A DNA stretch of 64,000 nt. It comes from Bacteroidaceae bacterium. Its GTDB lineage: Bacteria > Bacteroidota > Bacteroidia > Bacteroidales > Bacteroidaceae. Below, piece by piece: positions 47,003 through 55,846 of the stretch. The notes beneath the pieces were generated by a model. It did no database searches and was not told where the DNA came from. It saw only the letters and a list, made by a program, of their open reading frames with translations. Numbering within the stretch: position 1 is the stretch's first letter; every line of letters starts with the position of its first letter. The stretch is from contig JAKSLL010000010.1 in NCBI GenBank assembly GCA_024401215.1, positions 1-64,000 of the forward strand, read 5' to 3'. The translations under genes were made by a program, and so were the position numbers.

Positions 47003-47940
47003 CTGATGAAATATATATGGCTCGTTGTATTCAGTTAGCTAAAAATGGTAGAATTAACTCTCAACCTAATCCTATGGTTGGTGCTGTCATTGTTTATAAT
47101 GATAGAATTATAGGTGAAGGTTATCATGTTCGTTGTGGAGAAGGTCATGCTGAAGTTAATGCTTGTGCATCAGTAAAACCTGAAGACGAACACTTATTGA
47201 CAGAAAGTACAATATATGTTAGTCTTGAACCATGCAGCCACTATGGCAAGACTCCTCCTTGTGCTGATCTCTTAGTTAGCAAGCATTTTAAAAGATGTGT
47301 TATTGGCTGTCAGGATCCTTTTGCAAAAGTGCAAGGAAGAGGAATACAAAAATTAAAAGACGCTGGAATAGAAGTGAAAGTAGGTGTACTTGAAGATGAA
47401 TGCATAGCTCTTAACAAAAGATTTATGACTTTCCATGGCAAACAGCGTCCAATGGTAACTTTGAAATGGGCAGAGTCTAAAGATGGTTATATTGATGGAC
47501 ACATATCTAATATATATACGCAAATGCTTTGTCATAAACGGAGGGCAGAGCATCAAGCAATACTTATAGGTAGAAAAACATACGAGATAGATAATCCAAG
47601 TCTTGATACTCGTTGCTGGTATGGTACATCACCTAAGAGATATGTTGTATCTTCAAGAGATATTAAACTGAAAGAAGGATTTAATCTCATTAAATCTACA
47701 GATATTGGAGATATATTAAGAAAACTATATGATGATGGCATTCAGTCGGTACTTGTAGAAGGTGGTGCTGAATTACTTCAGTCATTCATAAATTCTAATA
47801 TTTGGGATGAATGCTATGTAGAAAAGGGTGACATAGATATTAATGGTAAAATTGAGTCTCCAAATATAAATAGTGTCTATTTCCATTCCAAATTTGTCTA
47901 TTTAGGTAGGATAATTGATATTTATAAAAACAATAATTGA
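46993..47940 (+). CDS. ribD: Bifunctional riboflavin biosynthesis protein RibD
   Basis: RibD deaminates the pyrimidine and reduces the ribosyl side chain in riboflavin synthesis. The 315-aa protein has the deaminase half with zinc ligands HAEVNAC and EPCSHYGKTPPCADLL. The reductase half contains RPMVTLKWAESKDGYID and VLVEGGAELLQSFI. It is somewhat short at the C-terminus compared with E. coli RibD, but both domain signatures are present. The plus strand here is strongly T-rich. The start codon lies within the right edge of the DnaA-box cluster. Confidence 0.94.
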   Translation: MLISDEIYMARCIQLAKNGRINSQPNPMVGAVIVYNDRIIGEGYHVRCGEGHAEVNACASVKPEDEHLLTESTIYVSLEPCSHYGKTPPCADLLVSKHFKRCVIGCQDPFAKVQGRGIQKLKDAGIEVKVGVLEDECIALNKRFMTFHGKQRPMVTLKWAESKDGYIDGHISNIYTQMLCHKRRAEHQAILIGRKTYEIDNPSLDTRCWYGTSPKRYVVSSRDIKLKEGFNLIKSTDIGDILRKLYDDGIQSVLVEGGAELLQSFINSNIWDECYVEKGDIDINGKIESPNINSVYFHSKFVYLGRIIDIYKNNN

Positions 47941-47957
47941 TTTTTATTCTAAATTGT

Positions 47958-47989
47958 TTTGATATTTAAGTAAATTATTTGTTACTTTG
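47958..47989 (+). promoter_or_regulatory. Promoter of the putative barrel protein gene
   Basis: TTTG (47958-47961), a 20-nt spacer and TTACTTTG (47982-47989), one mismatch from TAnnTTTG, 26 nt before the start codon. Confidence 0.5.
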
Positions 47990-48015
47990 TATCGTAAACT
48001 AATTAATTAATAACT

Positions 48016-48867
48016 ATGAAATATATTTTTACTTTTGTTTTTGCATGTTTATCTGCATTAAGTTTGTCTGCACAGAAGCAAGATTGTTTTAATCATATGA
48101 CAGTAGGTTTGAATGTTGGATCAACTGGTATTGGTGTTGATTTGGCAACTCCTATTTGTGATTATGTTGATGTAAGAGCTGGTGTAACAGTTGTACCAGG
48201 TATTTACTATAAGAAAGATATCAACTTGGGTTCATCAGCTAATTATAATACAAATATGCAACCATTCTTGGATAATAAGTATGGTGGATCAGTTAAAAAA
48301 TATGATGTACCTGAACAGGTTGATATGAAGGGACAAAGTGCAATGGTAAATGGAAGTTTCCTCTTTGACATTTATCCTTCTCCAACATGTAAGTTCCGTG
48401 CTACAGTAGGTCTTTTTGTAGGTAGCTCTCATGTAGTTGATATCAATAACTCTCAAGCTGGATCTTTGATTAATGCTTATAATGCTAATCAGCAGATTGC
48501 TCTTTACAATGATCCAGCAAATGCTAAATACCGTGTTTCAGGTGTTGATCAGATGAAGTATTTTGGTATTAACATTAATGATGGTTTCCTCACACCAGAT
48601 GAGAATGGAAATATTGACGGTTATATCAAGACAAATGTTGTTCGTCCTTATGTAGGTGTAGGCTATGGCCGCTCTGTATTGAAAGATAAGAAGATTGATT
48701 TCAATGTTGATGCAGGTGTATTGCTTTGGGGTTCTCCAAAGGTTTACAGCCACGGAAAAGAAATTAAGGCCATTGACAATTCACAGAGTGGAAAAATGCT
48801 TAGCGCTATAACAAAGCTTAAGGCATATCCAGTTATAACTGTTCGTCTTTGCGGAAACATTTTCTAA
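48016..48867 (+). CDS. Putative outer-membrane beta-barrel protein
   Basis: This 283-aa exported protein starts with a signal peptide (MKYIFTFVFACLSALSLSAQ). The rest alternates hydrophobic and polar residues in short stretches with frequent Gly and aromatic residues (MTVGLNVGSTGIGVDLATPI, VRPYVGVGYGRSVL, FNVDAGVLLWGSPKVY), and ends VITVRLCGNIF with a terminal Phe, as in outer-membrane barrels. No family can be named. It is flanked by ribD and recX on the same strand and has its own promoter. Confidence 0.72.
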   Translation: MKYIFTFVFACLSALSLSAQKQDCFNHMTVGLNVGSTGIGVDLATPICDYVDVRAGVTVVPGIYYKKDINLGSSANYNTNMQPFLDNKYGGSVKKYDVPEQVDMKGQSAMVNGSFLFDIYPSPTCKFRATVGLFVGSSHVVDINNSQAGSLINAYNANQQIALYNDPANAKYRVSGVDQMKYFGININDGFLTPDENGNIDGYIKTNVVRPYVGVGYGRSVLKDKKIDFNVDAGVLLWGSPKVYSHGKEIKAIDNSQSGKMLSAITKLKAYPVITVRLCGNIF

Positions 48868-48893
48868 TAAAACAGTTACATAGGTTTTCTCTT

Positions 48894-49385
48894 ATGGAGA
48901 AGAAAACTCATAAATATACAGAGCAGGAAGCATATAAAAAGCTTTCTGCTCTGTGTGCTTTAGCAGAGTATTGCTGCTGGGATATGATGAAGAAGATGAA
49001 AAATTGGGAGTTTGAAGATAATGATTGTAAAGATGAGATAAAGGAACATATCATATCTAAACTTGTAAGTGAAAGATTCATAGATGAATCGAGATTTGCT
49101 AAAGCATATGTCCGTGATAAATTTAGATATAATCATTGGGGAGTAGTTAGAATTCAACAAGAATTAAAAATGCGTCATATAGCTCAAAAGCATATAGATA
49201 TTGCTATTCAAGAAATAGATGATGATGACAATTTAGACACTCTTCGTGATATTATACAAAAGAAAAAATCTTCTGTTAAAGGTAAGTCTGATTATGAGAT
49301 AAAAGCAAAACTTATAAGATTTGCTGTTGGTAGAGGATTCAAAATGGATGATGTGATAAAGATAGTAGGTGATTTAGATACATGA
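48894..49385 (+). CDS. recX: Regulatory protein RecX
   Basis: RecX limits RecA filament growth. I use the start MEKKTHKYTEQEAYKKLSAL at 48894 (163 aa); an upstream ATG at 48849 would overlap the previous gene. The three-helix RecX repeats are visible: YKKLSALCALAEYCCWDMMKKM, ISKLVSERFIDESRFAKAYVRDKF and WGVVRIQQELKMRHIAQKHID. recA is not in the window. Its end overlaps the comF start by 4 bp (ATGA), so they are translationally coupled. Confidence 0.88.
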   Translation: MEKKTHKYTEQEAYKKLSALCALAEYCCWDMMKKMKNWEFEDNDCKDEIKEHIISKLVSERFIDESRFAKAYVRDKFRYNHWGVVRIQQELKMRHIAQKHIDIAIQEIDDDDNLDTLRDIIQKKKSSVKGKSDYEIKAKLIRFAVGRGFKMDDVIKIVGDLDT

Positions 49386-50131
49386 TAATAAAGCAGATAA
49401 TAAACTTCATCTTTCCAAGATATTGTGTTTCTTGCAATAAAAGGCTAATGGATGGGGAAGAATGTGTTTGTACGGTATGTATGCTTATGTTGCCGCGCAC
49501 TGACTATCATCTGCTTGAGCATAGCCCGCTGGAAAAAAAATATTGGGGTGTTATTCCTATAGAGAAAGCTGTAAGTCTGTTTCATCATGACGGACATGTG
49601 GCTCGTAGGATAATATATTCTATTAAATACTGGAAGCGCCCTGACGTTGGCAGGTGGGTTGGTAAGTTTTATGCAGAAGAGATAAAACAAAAAACAGAAT
49701 TTTTCAATGGTATAGACACTATTATTCCTATTCCGCTTTCGTGGCATAGAAGGCTTAAAAGAGGATATAATCAATGTTATGAAATAGCATTAGGTATAAA
49801 TGCTATAACAGGAATTCCTATATGTGATAACACAATAAAAAGAATAAAGAATAATCCTTCACAAACAACAATGAATCATATAGAAAGAAAAGAAAATGTT
49901 GAAGGAATATTTAAGCTTAATAATCCCTCAAATATTAGAGGAAAGCATGTTCTTATTGTTGATGATGTGACAACTACTGGATCAACTTTATTGTCTTGTG
50001 CAAAAGAGATTATGAAAGCTGGTGATGTTAGAATATCTATCCTTACTATTTCATTAGCATCAAAAACTCCAATTCCAAAAGCTGGTGAAGAGATTGATGA
50101 TTCTCTTTTTGGTTTGCCTCTCATTGATTGA
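49382..50131 (+). CDS. ComF family protein (phosphoribosyltransferase-like)
   Basis: ComFC-type proteins take part in natural transformation in some bacteria; in many others the role is not known. The 249-aa protein has an N-terminal zinc-ribbon-like part with cysteines CVSCNKRLMDGEECVCTVC. The PRPP-binding signature LIVDDVTTTGSTLLSCA follows around residues 195-211, after an IPIPLSWHRRLKRGYNQC segment typical of ComF. It overlaps recX by 4 bp. Confidence 0.92.
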   Translation: MIIKQIINFIFPRYCVSCNKRLMDGEECVCTVCMLMLPRTDYHLLEHSPLEKKYWGVIPIEKAVSLFHHDGHVARRIIYSIKYWKRPDVGRWVGKFYAEEIKQKTEFFNGIDTIIPIPLSWHRRLKRGYNQCYEIALGINAITGIPICDNTIKRIKNNPSQTTMNHIERKENVEGIFKLNNPSNIRGKHVLIVDDVTTTGSTLLSCAKEIMKAGDVRISILTISLASKTPIPKAGEEIDDSLFGLPLID

Positions 50132-50164
50132 TATAGATGTTCATTGACTAAACAAATAATATTT

Positions 50165-50262
50165 TTTACTCGCTTAATCGTAACAGTTGACTTTGTCGAA
50201 GTTACTCATGCTCGGAAAAACATAAATAAATTTTGTTTTTCACTCGCTTAATCGTAACTTTG
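50165..50262 (+). promoter_or_regulatory. Duplicated promoter region of ychF
   Basis: The proximal promoter is a full consensus match: TTTG (50232-50235), 19 nt, TAACTTTG (50255-50262). The spacer ends in ACTCGCTTAATCG, and the same ACTCGCTTAATCGTAAC is found 73 bp upstream (50169-50185), followed by GACTTTG. It looks like a tandem duplication of the promoter with the distal copy partly decayed. Confidence 0.75.
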
Positions 50263-50279
50263 CATAAAAATTAGAAATT

Positions 50280-51383
50280 ATGGCATTAAAAGCAGGTATT
50301 GTTGGTCTTCCAAATGTTGGAAAATCAACTCTTTTCAATTGTTTGTCAAGTGCAAAGGCACAAGCAGCAAATTTTCCATTTTGTACTATCGACGCTCAGC
50401 TTGGACAGGTTAGCGTACCAGATGATAGATTAACTAAGTTGGCTGAAATAGTTCATCCAGGACGTATAGTACCAGCAGTTTGCGATATAGTTGATATTGC
50501 TGGACTTGTGAAGGGTGCAAGCAAAGGTGAAGGACTCGGAAATCAGTTCCTTGGTAACATTCGTGAGTGTGATGCAATCATCCATGTTCTTCGTTGTTTC
50601 GACAATGGTAATATTGTGCATGTTGATGGTAGTGTTGACCCTGTAAGAGATAAGGAAATCATAGATACAGAGCTTCAGCTTAAAGACCTTGAAACTGTTG
50701 AAGCACGTATAAAGAAGACTGAAAAGCTTGCAATGGTAGGTCATGACAAGGCTGCAAAAGTGGAATATGACCTTCTTGTTCGTTATAAGGATGCTCTTCT
50801 TCAAGGTAAGAGTGCTCGTACAGTAGAACTTGAAAATGATGACGAGGTGGCAGCAGCAAAGAACATGTTTCTTCTTACAACAAAGCCTGTGCTTTATGTA
50901 TGTAATGTTGATGATACTTCTGCTGCAAATGGTAATGCTTATGTAGAGGCTGTACGCGAGGCTATTAAAGATGAAGATGCTCAGCTTATGATTATTTCAG
51001 CACAGACAGAAGCTGACATAGCAGAACTTGAAAGCTATGAGGAAAAGCAGATGTTCCTTGAAGATATGGGTTTGGAAGAGAGTGGTTGCAATCGTCTCAT
51101 CAAAGCCATCTATTCACTCCTTAATCTTGAGACATTCATCACAGCAGGTGAGATGGAGGTTAAAGCTTGGACATACCGCAAAGGATGGAAAGCTCCACAG
51201 TGTGCTGGTGTTATTCATACTGATTTTGAAAAAGGTTTCATTCGTGCTCAGGTTATCAAGTACGAAGACTACATCAAATATGGCAGTGAATCAGCTGTAA
51301 GAGAAGCTGGTAAACTTGGTATTGAAGGCAAGGATTATGTTGTTCAGGATGGTGATATAATGCACTTCTTGTTTAATGTATAA
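50280..51383 (+). CDS. ychF: Redox-regulated ATPase YchF (OLA1 family)
   Basis: YchF is an Obg-family P-loop protein that prefers ATP over GTP and binds ribosomes; it acts in translation and oxidative-stress response. The 367-aa protein has Walker [20 protein letters not shown] near residues 9-27, [19 protein letters not shown] (switch I), [23 protein letters not shown] (G3), and the C-terminal TGS-like domain ending [11 protein letters not shown]. It is a single gene with a strong promoter. Confidence 0.97.
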   Translation: MALKAGIVGLPNVGKSTLFNCLSSAKAQAANFPFCTIDAQLGQVSVPDDRLTKLAEIVHPGRIVPAVCDIVDIAGLVKGASKGEGLGNQFLGNIRECDAIIHVLRCFDNGNIVHVDGSVDPVRDKEIIDTELQLKDLETVEARIKKTEKLAMVGHDKAAKVEYDLLVRYKDALLQGKSARTVELENDDEVAAAKNMFLLTTKPVLYVCNVDDTSAANGNAYVEAVREAIKDEDAQLMIISAQTEADIAELESYEEKQMFLEDMGLEESGCNRLIKAIYSLLNLETFITAGEMEVKAWTYRKGWKAPQCAGVIHTDFEKGFIRAQVIKYEDYIKYGSESAVREAGKLGIEGKDYVVQDGDIMHFLFNV

Positions 51384-51460
51384 AAAGAATTTATTTTTAA
51401 TACCCCTCCTATCCTTATTAGTGATAGGAGGGACTATTTTAAAATAGCTATTAACTTAAT

Positions 51461-51543
51461 TAAGTAGGTGATCAAAAGAGAGTATAGATATTAAGAACAC
51501 ACCTACGAGGATGAACATATAAATAATTTTGATTACCTACTTA
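51461..51543. repeat. Palindromic mini-element, copy 1, at the lgt start codon
   Basis: Arms 51461-51477 and 51527-51543 are inverted repeats with 16 of 17 matches. The centre has AAGAACACACCTACGAGG, shared with copy 3. The element ends 2 nt before the lgt ATG, so it makes up the immediate 5' untranslated region. Confidence 0.8.
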
Positions 51544-51545
51544 TT

Positions 51546-52484
51546 ATGATTGCATTTATAGATTGGCAGCCTAATATTGATGCTTTTACATTGGGATCAT
51601 TCAATGTACGATGGTATTCTTTATGCTGGTGTGTAGGTTTAGTCTTTGCCTATCTCATAGTACAGAGGCTGTATAAACAGCAGAAGATAGGAGAAGATAA
51701 ATTTGAACCACTATTTTTTTATTGCTTTTTAGGCGTACTTATAGGTGCAAGGTTGGGCCATTGCATCTTTTATGAACCCCAATATTATCTGACAAGCGGA
51801 ACAGGCTTTTTAGAGATGCTTATTCCATTTCATCTTGCTTCTAATGGCAAATGGATATTTACAGGATATGAAGGTCTTGCCAGTCATGGTGGTACATTAG
51901 GTCTTATTGTAGCTCTTTTCATCTATTGGAAAAAGATGAAGATTAAGCCTTGGATAGTGCTTGACAATATTGCTATTGCTGTACCAATAACAGCTTGTAT
52001 GATTCGTCTTGGTAATCTAATGAATTCAGAGATTATTGGTAAGCAAACAGATGTTCCTTGGGCTTTCATTTTCCATACTAAAGATTCTCTTGTGAATGGA
52101 ATATCTGTGCCACGACATCCTGCTCAGTTATATGAAGCAATAGCATATCTTGTTATTTTTGTTATAGAGGCATGTATTTATTATAAGTGGTATAAGTCTT
52201 CAAGAGCTGATGGAAAAGCGCTCAATGCCTCTGTATTTACCGCAAATAAGGTTGCTAATCCTCAAATAGCTGTTACAGCAACAGCAGTAGGCAATGGTTT
52301 TTATTTTGGTCTTTGTCTTGCGGCTATTTTTACATTCAGATTCTTTATTGAGTTTTTGAAAAAAGAGCAAGTAGATTTTGAAGAAGGGATGTTGCTTGAT
52401 ATGGGGCAGCTGCTAAGTATTCCATTTATAATCCTTGGAATATGGTGTATGGTAAAAGCTAAAAGAATTGTTAGTGTTCACTAA
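51546..52484 (+). CDS. lgt: Prolipoprotein diacylglyceryl transferase
   Basis: Lgt attaches diacylglycerol to the lipobox cysteine of prolipoproteins at the inner membrane. The 312-aa polytopic protein has FNVRWYSLCWCVGLVFAY at TM1, GLASHGGTLGLIVALFIYWKK, and the Lgt signature region IRLGNLMNSEIIGKQTDVPWAF. A stretch of about 35 residues (from SSRADGKALNASVF to AVGNG), rich in Ala/Thr/Asn, is inserted between TM helices and is unusual for the family. A terminator follows. Confidence 0.94.
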   Translation: MIAFIDWQPNIDAFTLGSFNVRWYSLCWCVGLVFAYLIVQRLYKQQKIGEDKFEPLFFYCFLGVLIGARLGHCIFYEPQYYLTSGTGFLEMLIPFHLASNGKWIFTGYEGLASHGGTLGLIVALFIYWKKMKIKPWIVLDNIAIAVPITACMIRLGNLMNSEIIGKQTDVPWAFIFHTKDSLVNGISVPRHPAQLYEAIAYLVIFVIEACIYYKWYKSSRADGKALNASVFTANKVANPQIAVTATAVGNGFYFGLCLAAIFTFRFFIEFLKKEQVDFEEGMLLDMGQLLSIPFIILGIWCMVKAKRIVSVH

Positions 52485-52521
52485 ACTTTGAAAACATTAT
52501 ACGCATGTATGTGATGTGTGT

Positions 52522-52560
52522 AAAAAAGGACTGGCTCGCATTGGAGTCAGCCCTTTTTTA
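52522..52560. terminator. Bidirectional terminator between lgt and the carbamoyltransferase
   Basis: AAAAAAGGACTGGCTC and GAGTCAGCCCTTTTTT pair with two mismatches around a short GCATTG loop, flanked by A and T tracts. It sits between convergent genes. Confidence 0.85.
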
Positions 52561-52626
52561 TTACTTTATATTGATGAAATTTCAAAAATCAATGAATACT
52601 TTGCTTAGTAAAAAGTTCGTTAACTG

Positions 52627-53661
52627 TTACTTGTTGAGTGATTCAAGAATACGCTTCAATACCACAGTAGCTGAAATTTCGCGGTTTGCGGCTTCAGGAA
52701 TGACGATTGAAGTAGGTGCCTCAATAACATCATCTGTAACAATCATATTGCGGCGTACAGGGAGACAATGCATGAAATAGGCATTGTTAGTAACTGCCAT
52801 TTGTCGTTCTGATACTGTCCAGTCCGAGAAGTCATGATAGTCTTCAAGCACTTTTCCATAGTCTTCAGGGCGAGTAACACCAGGGCAAGACCAGTTTTTA
52901 GCGTAGATGAAGTCAGCTCCTTCAAATGCTTTCATCTGATCATATTCAACCTTTGCATCTCCTACAAACTCAGGGTCTAATTCATAACCTTCTGGATGTG
53001 TAACAACAAAATCAACATCAGCAGCATTCATCCATTCAGCAAAAGAATTAGGTACTGCTTGAGGGAGAGCTTTTGGGTGCGGAGCCCAAGTGAGGACAAC
53101 CTTTGGACGCTTGTTTGGTGTGCGCTTTACTGGTTCACCGCCAAAGAGAGGGTTTGCCTCTACGAGAGTCTTGTCTTTATATTCTTCGATTGTGATAAGG
53201 TCGGCAAAAGCCTGAAGAGGATGTACAGTAGCACTTTCCATAAAGAATACAGGGCGGCCACTGTATTTTATGAATTGGTTGAGAATCTTCTCTTCGTAGT
53301 CATCTTTGCGTGATTCAAATTTAGCAAAAGAACGAACACCGATAATATCGCAATATGAACCCATCACAGGAATAGCTTCAAGAAGATGTTCGCTCTTATC
53401 GCTTTCCATAATGACACCACGCTCTGTTTCAAGCTTCCATGCGCCAGCATTCACATCAAGCACGATTACATTCATGCCAAGGTTCATCGCAGCCTTCTGA
53501 GTTGAAAGACGAGTGCGGAGTGAGTTATTGAAGAATATGAGCATAGCAGTCTTGTTTTTGCCGAGCTCTTGATACTTATAACGATCTTTCTTAATTTCGA
53601 AAGCTTCTTCTAAGGCTACCTTTAGGTCGCCGATGTCAGATACGTGTTGAAAAATCTTCAT
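52627..53661 (-). CDS. argF': N-succinyl/N-acetyl-ornithine carbamoyltransferase
   Basis: This enzyme carbamoylates an N-acylated ornithine in the Bacteroidota variant arginine pathway. The 344-aa protein has the carbamoyl-phosphate motif SLRTR near residues 47-51. The acyl-ornithine-specific proline-rich loop is present in TWAPHPKALPQAVPNSFAEWM, as is HCLPVRRNMIVTDDVI. The residue said to set succinyl versus acetyl preference (Pro90 in the B. fragilis enzyme, Glu92 in the Xanthomonas one) appears to be Ser90 here (SDKSEHLLEAIPVMG). About 15 residues (FGGEPVKRTPNKR) are inserted before the proline-rich loop. It closes the parE-coaD-ctp-ybeY run. Confidence 0.9.
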   Translation of the reverse strand: MKIFQHVSDIGDLKVALEEAFEIKKDRYKYQELGKNKTAMLIFFNNSLRTRLSTQKAAMNLGMNVIVLDVNAGAWKLETERGVIMESDKSEHLLEAIPVMGSYCDIIGVRSFAKFESRKDDYEEKILNQFIKYSGRPVFFMESATVHPLQAFADLITIEEYKDKTLVEANPLFGGEPVKRTPNKRPKVVLTWAPHPKALPQAVPNSFAEWMNAADVDFVVTHPEGYELDPEFVGDAKVEYDQMKAFEGADFIYAKNWSCPGVTRPEDYGKVLEDYHDFSDWTVSERQMAVTNNAYFMHCLPVRRNMIVTDDVIEAPTSIVIPEAANREISATVVLKRILESLNK

Positions 53662-53675
53662 TTTTTATTTTATGT

Positions 53676-54119
53676 TTATTGTTTATCATTAAGCATAGCA
53701 AGAGCTTTATTCTCTTCTGCTTCCATTATTTCGCGTTCTCCTGGTCCTTTGTCATTTATCCCAACAAGATGCAGGATGCCATGAATGATGACTCTGTGGA
53801 GTTCTTCCTCGTAAGAAGTACCTTGTTGTTCAGCATTGGAGCGAACTGTGTCAAGGCTTATGAAAAGGTCGCCAGAGATAGTGTTCTTATTACCCATCAT
53901 TTCTTCATCTTCACAATAGTCGAAAGTAATGATATCGGTGTAATAGTCGTGCTGCAGATACTGTTTATTGACTTCAAGAATCTTTTCGTCATTGCAGAAG
54001 ATATAGGCTATGCTTCCCACTTTTTTGCCATATGAAGCAGCTACTTCCTTTATCCATGCACTTGTGTCTTTTCGGCGAATTTTCGGCATCTTTACGCCAT
54101 CTATATTATAAGAAATCAT
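53676..54119 (-). CDS. ybeY: rRNA maturation endoribonuclease YbeY
   Basis: YbeY is a metal-dependent RNase involved in 16S rRNA 3' maturation and ribosome quality control. The 147-aa protein has a shortened metal motif HGILHLVGINDKGPGEREIM. The first two His are conserved, but the usual third His (HGxLHLxGyDH) is replaced by the Asn-Asp-Lys stretch seen in many Bacteroidales. Its start overlaps the ctp stop by 4 bp. Confidence 0.9.
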   Translation of the reverse strand: MISYNIDGVKMPKIRRKDTSAWIKEVAASYGKKVGSIAYIFCNDEKILEVNKQYLQHDYYTDIITFDYCEDEEMMGNKNTISGDLFISLDTVRSNAEQQGTSYEEELHRVIIHGILHLVGINDKGPGEREIMEAEENKALAMLNDKQ

Positions 54120-55807
54120 TGTTCATTATTTTTTTTGATGTCCTTAAATATATTTTCATCCTTTAGTGCTTCAAGTCCCTTCTTGTATATTTCGTTTGTA
54201 GGATTCATAATCTCATAGTAAGCAGAGATATCCCAAATATCACGAGCGACAAGAGCTTTAAGATTGAGTTTTATCTGTGGGAGACTTGCTTGCAAAGCAG
54301 AATCTGTATATTCTATTTTCTCTTCTTTAGCCTTGTCGAGAAGGATATCCATCATTGACTGAGGCACTTCGAACTTCTGTTTGAAGAGTTCAAATCCTTT
54401 GTGAAGATCATCATAATTATAATTCTTATTTTCCACTTGCTTTGCTTTAGCCTTTCTGTAGGCATCAACAAAATACTCTTTTGCAATACTCTTTCTATTG
54501 TTATCAAGCCATTTGAGTATAGTCAGGTTGATGCAGCTTTTTGCCGCTAATTCACGATGCAGGCGAGTGTATTGTGTTGTGTCAAGAGGCACATACACAT
54601 CAGGCATTATACCTCCACCGCCATAAACTATGCGTCCAGCCTTTGTAGTGAATTTTAGTGAATCAGGAAAATGTATGCTGTCTGCATTCATAAGTTCACC
54701 GCTGTTAAGTCTGTCGAGCATATCATTGTCATAGCTCTTCTTGTCTCCTTTTGTGTATGGTTTTTGGAAGCAGCGTCCTACAGGGCTATAATAATGAGCC
54801 ACAGTGAGTCGGATGACAGAGCCGTCAGGAAGGTCTATAGGACGCTGTACTAGTCCTTTTCCGAAAGTTCTTCTACCTACTATAATGCCTCTGTCATTAT
54901 CTTGCAGGGCACCTGAAAGGATTTCAGCAGCAGAAGCTGTATATCCGTCAACAAGCACCACTACTTTATTTATATTGATGCCACCGGATTTTGCGCGGTA
55001 ATTATGTCGTCCGGCAGAACGTCCATCAGTGTAAACAATAAGTTCGTTATTGTTAAGAAACTCATTTGACATATCAACAGCTGCTTGCAAATATCCTCCT
55101 CCATTGCCTTGAAGGTCTATGATGATGTCCTTCATGCCTTCTTTCAGCAATTCTTTGGCAGCATTCATAAATTCGTCATGTGTTGTTGCTCCAAAACTGC
55201 TGATTCGTACATATCCAGTAGTGGAGTCAATCATATAGCTTGCATCTATTGTATAAACAGGAATCTTATCACGAATCACATTGAAAGTCTGGATTCCGTC
55301 CACGCCTCTTCTTATGATTCCGAGTTTTACCTTTGTGTTTTTAGGTCCACGCAGACGTTTCATAATTTCCTCTCTGCTCATCTTTACACCTGCGATGGCG
55401 CTATCGTTTACGGTGACAATCTTATCTCCAGCGATGATGCCAACTTTTTCAGATGGTCCTCCGCTGACAGGCTGAATAACGATGAGAGTGTCCTCATTCA
55501 TATTATATTGAACACCAATTCCTTCAAATGATCCTGTGAGAACCTCATTAGATGACTCTACATCTTTTGCTGGTATAAAAACAGAATGAGGATCAAGTTC
55601 TTTAAGCATTCCCTTGATAGCATCTTCTGATACTTTATCAGCTTTTACCTTATCAACATATAGTTGATTTATAGCGCTGAAAGCATAAAAAAGCTTGCGC
55701 AGCTGCAAGTCATCCGAATTATTATTGTTGGCATTTTTTTGTGTCTGAGCAGCTAAAGCAGCAGCAGCAGACATTAGCACCATCAAAATGTATATTTTTA
55801 ATTTCAT
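54116..55807 (-). CDS. S41 family C-terminal processing peptidase
   Basis: This is a periplasmic protease of the CtpA/Prc type. The 563-aa protein has a signal peptide (MKLKIYILMVLMSAAAALAAQ), a PDZ domain (GSFEGIGVQYNMNEDTLIVIQPVSGGPSEKVGI..GD), and the catalytic core. The nucleophilic Ser is in VDGYTASAAEIL and the Lys in GRRTFGKGLVQ. A C-terminal part of about 180 residues is helical and charged. It lies between coaD (39 bp upstream) and ybeY (4-bp overlap). Confidence 0.94.
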   Translation of the reverse strand: MKLKIYILMVLMSAAAALAAQTQKNANNNNSDDLQLRKLFYAFSAINQLYVDKVKADKVSEDAIKGMLKELDPHSVFIPAKDVESSNEVLTGSFEGIGVQYNMNEDTLIVIQPVSGGPSEKVGIIAGDKIVTVNDSAIAGVKMSREEIMKRLRGPKNTKVKLGIIRRGVDGIQTFNVIRDKIPVYTIDASYMIDSTTGYVRISSFGATTHDEFMNAAKELLKEGMKDIIIDLQGNGGGYLQAAVDMSNEFLNNNELIVYTDGRSAGRHNYRAKSGGININKVVVLVDGYTASAAEILSGALQDNDRGIIVGRRTFGKGLVQRPIDLPDGSVIRLTVAHYYSPVGRCFQKPYTKGDKKSYDNDMLDRLNSGELMNADSIHFPDSLKFTTKAGRIVYGGGGIMPDVYVPLDTTQYTRLHRELAAKSCINLTILKWLDNNRKSIAKEYFVDAYRKAKAKQVENKNYNYDDLHKGFELFKQKFEVPQSMMDILLDKAKEEKIEYTDSALQASLPQIKLNLKALVARDIWDISAYYEIMNPTNEIYKKGLEALKDENIFKDIKKNNEQ

Positions 55808-55846
55808 TGTTCTGTATGAGTGTTTATTTTATGCATATCTTCCTGC

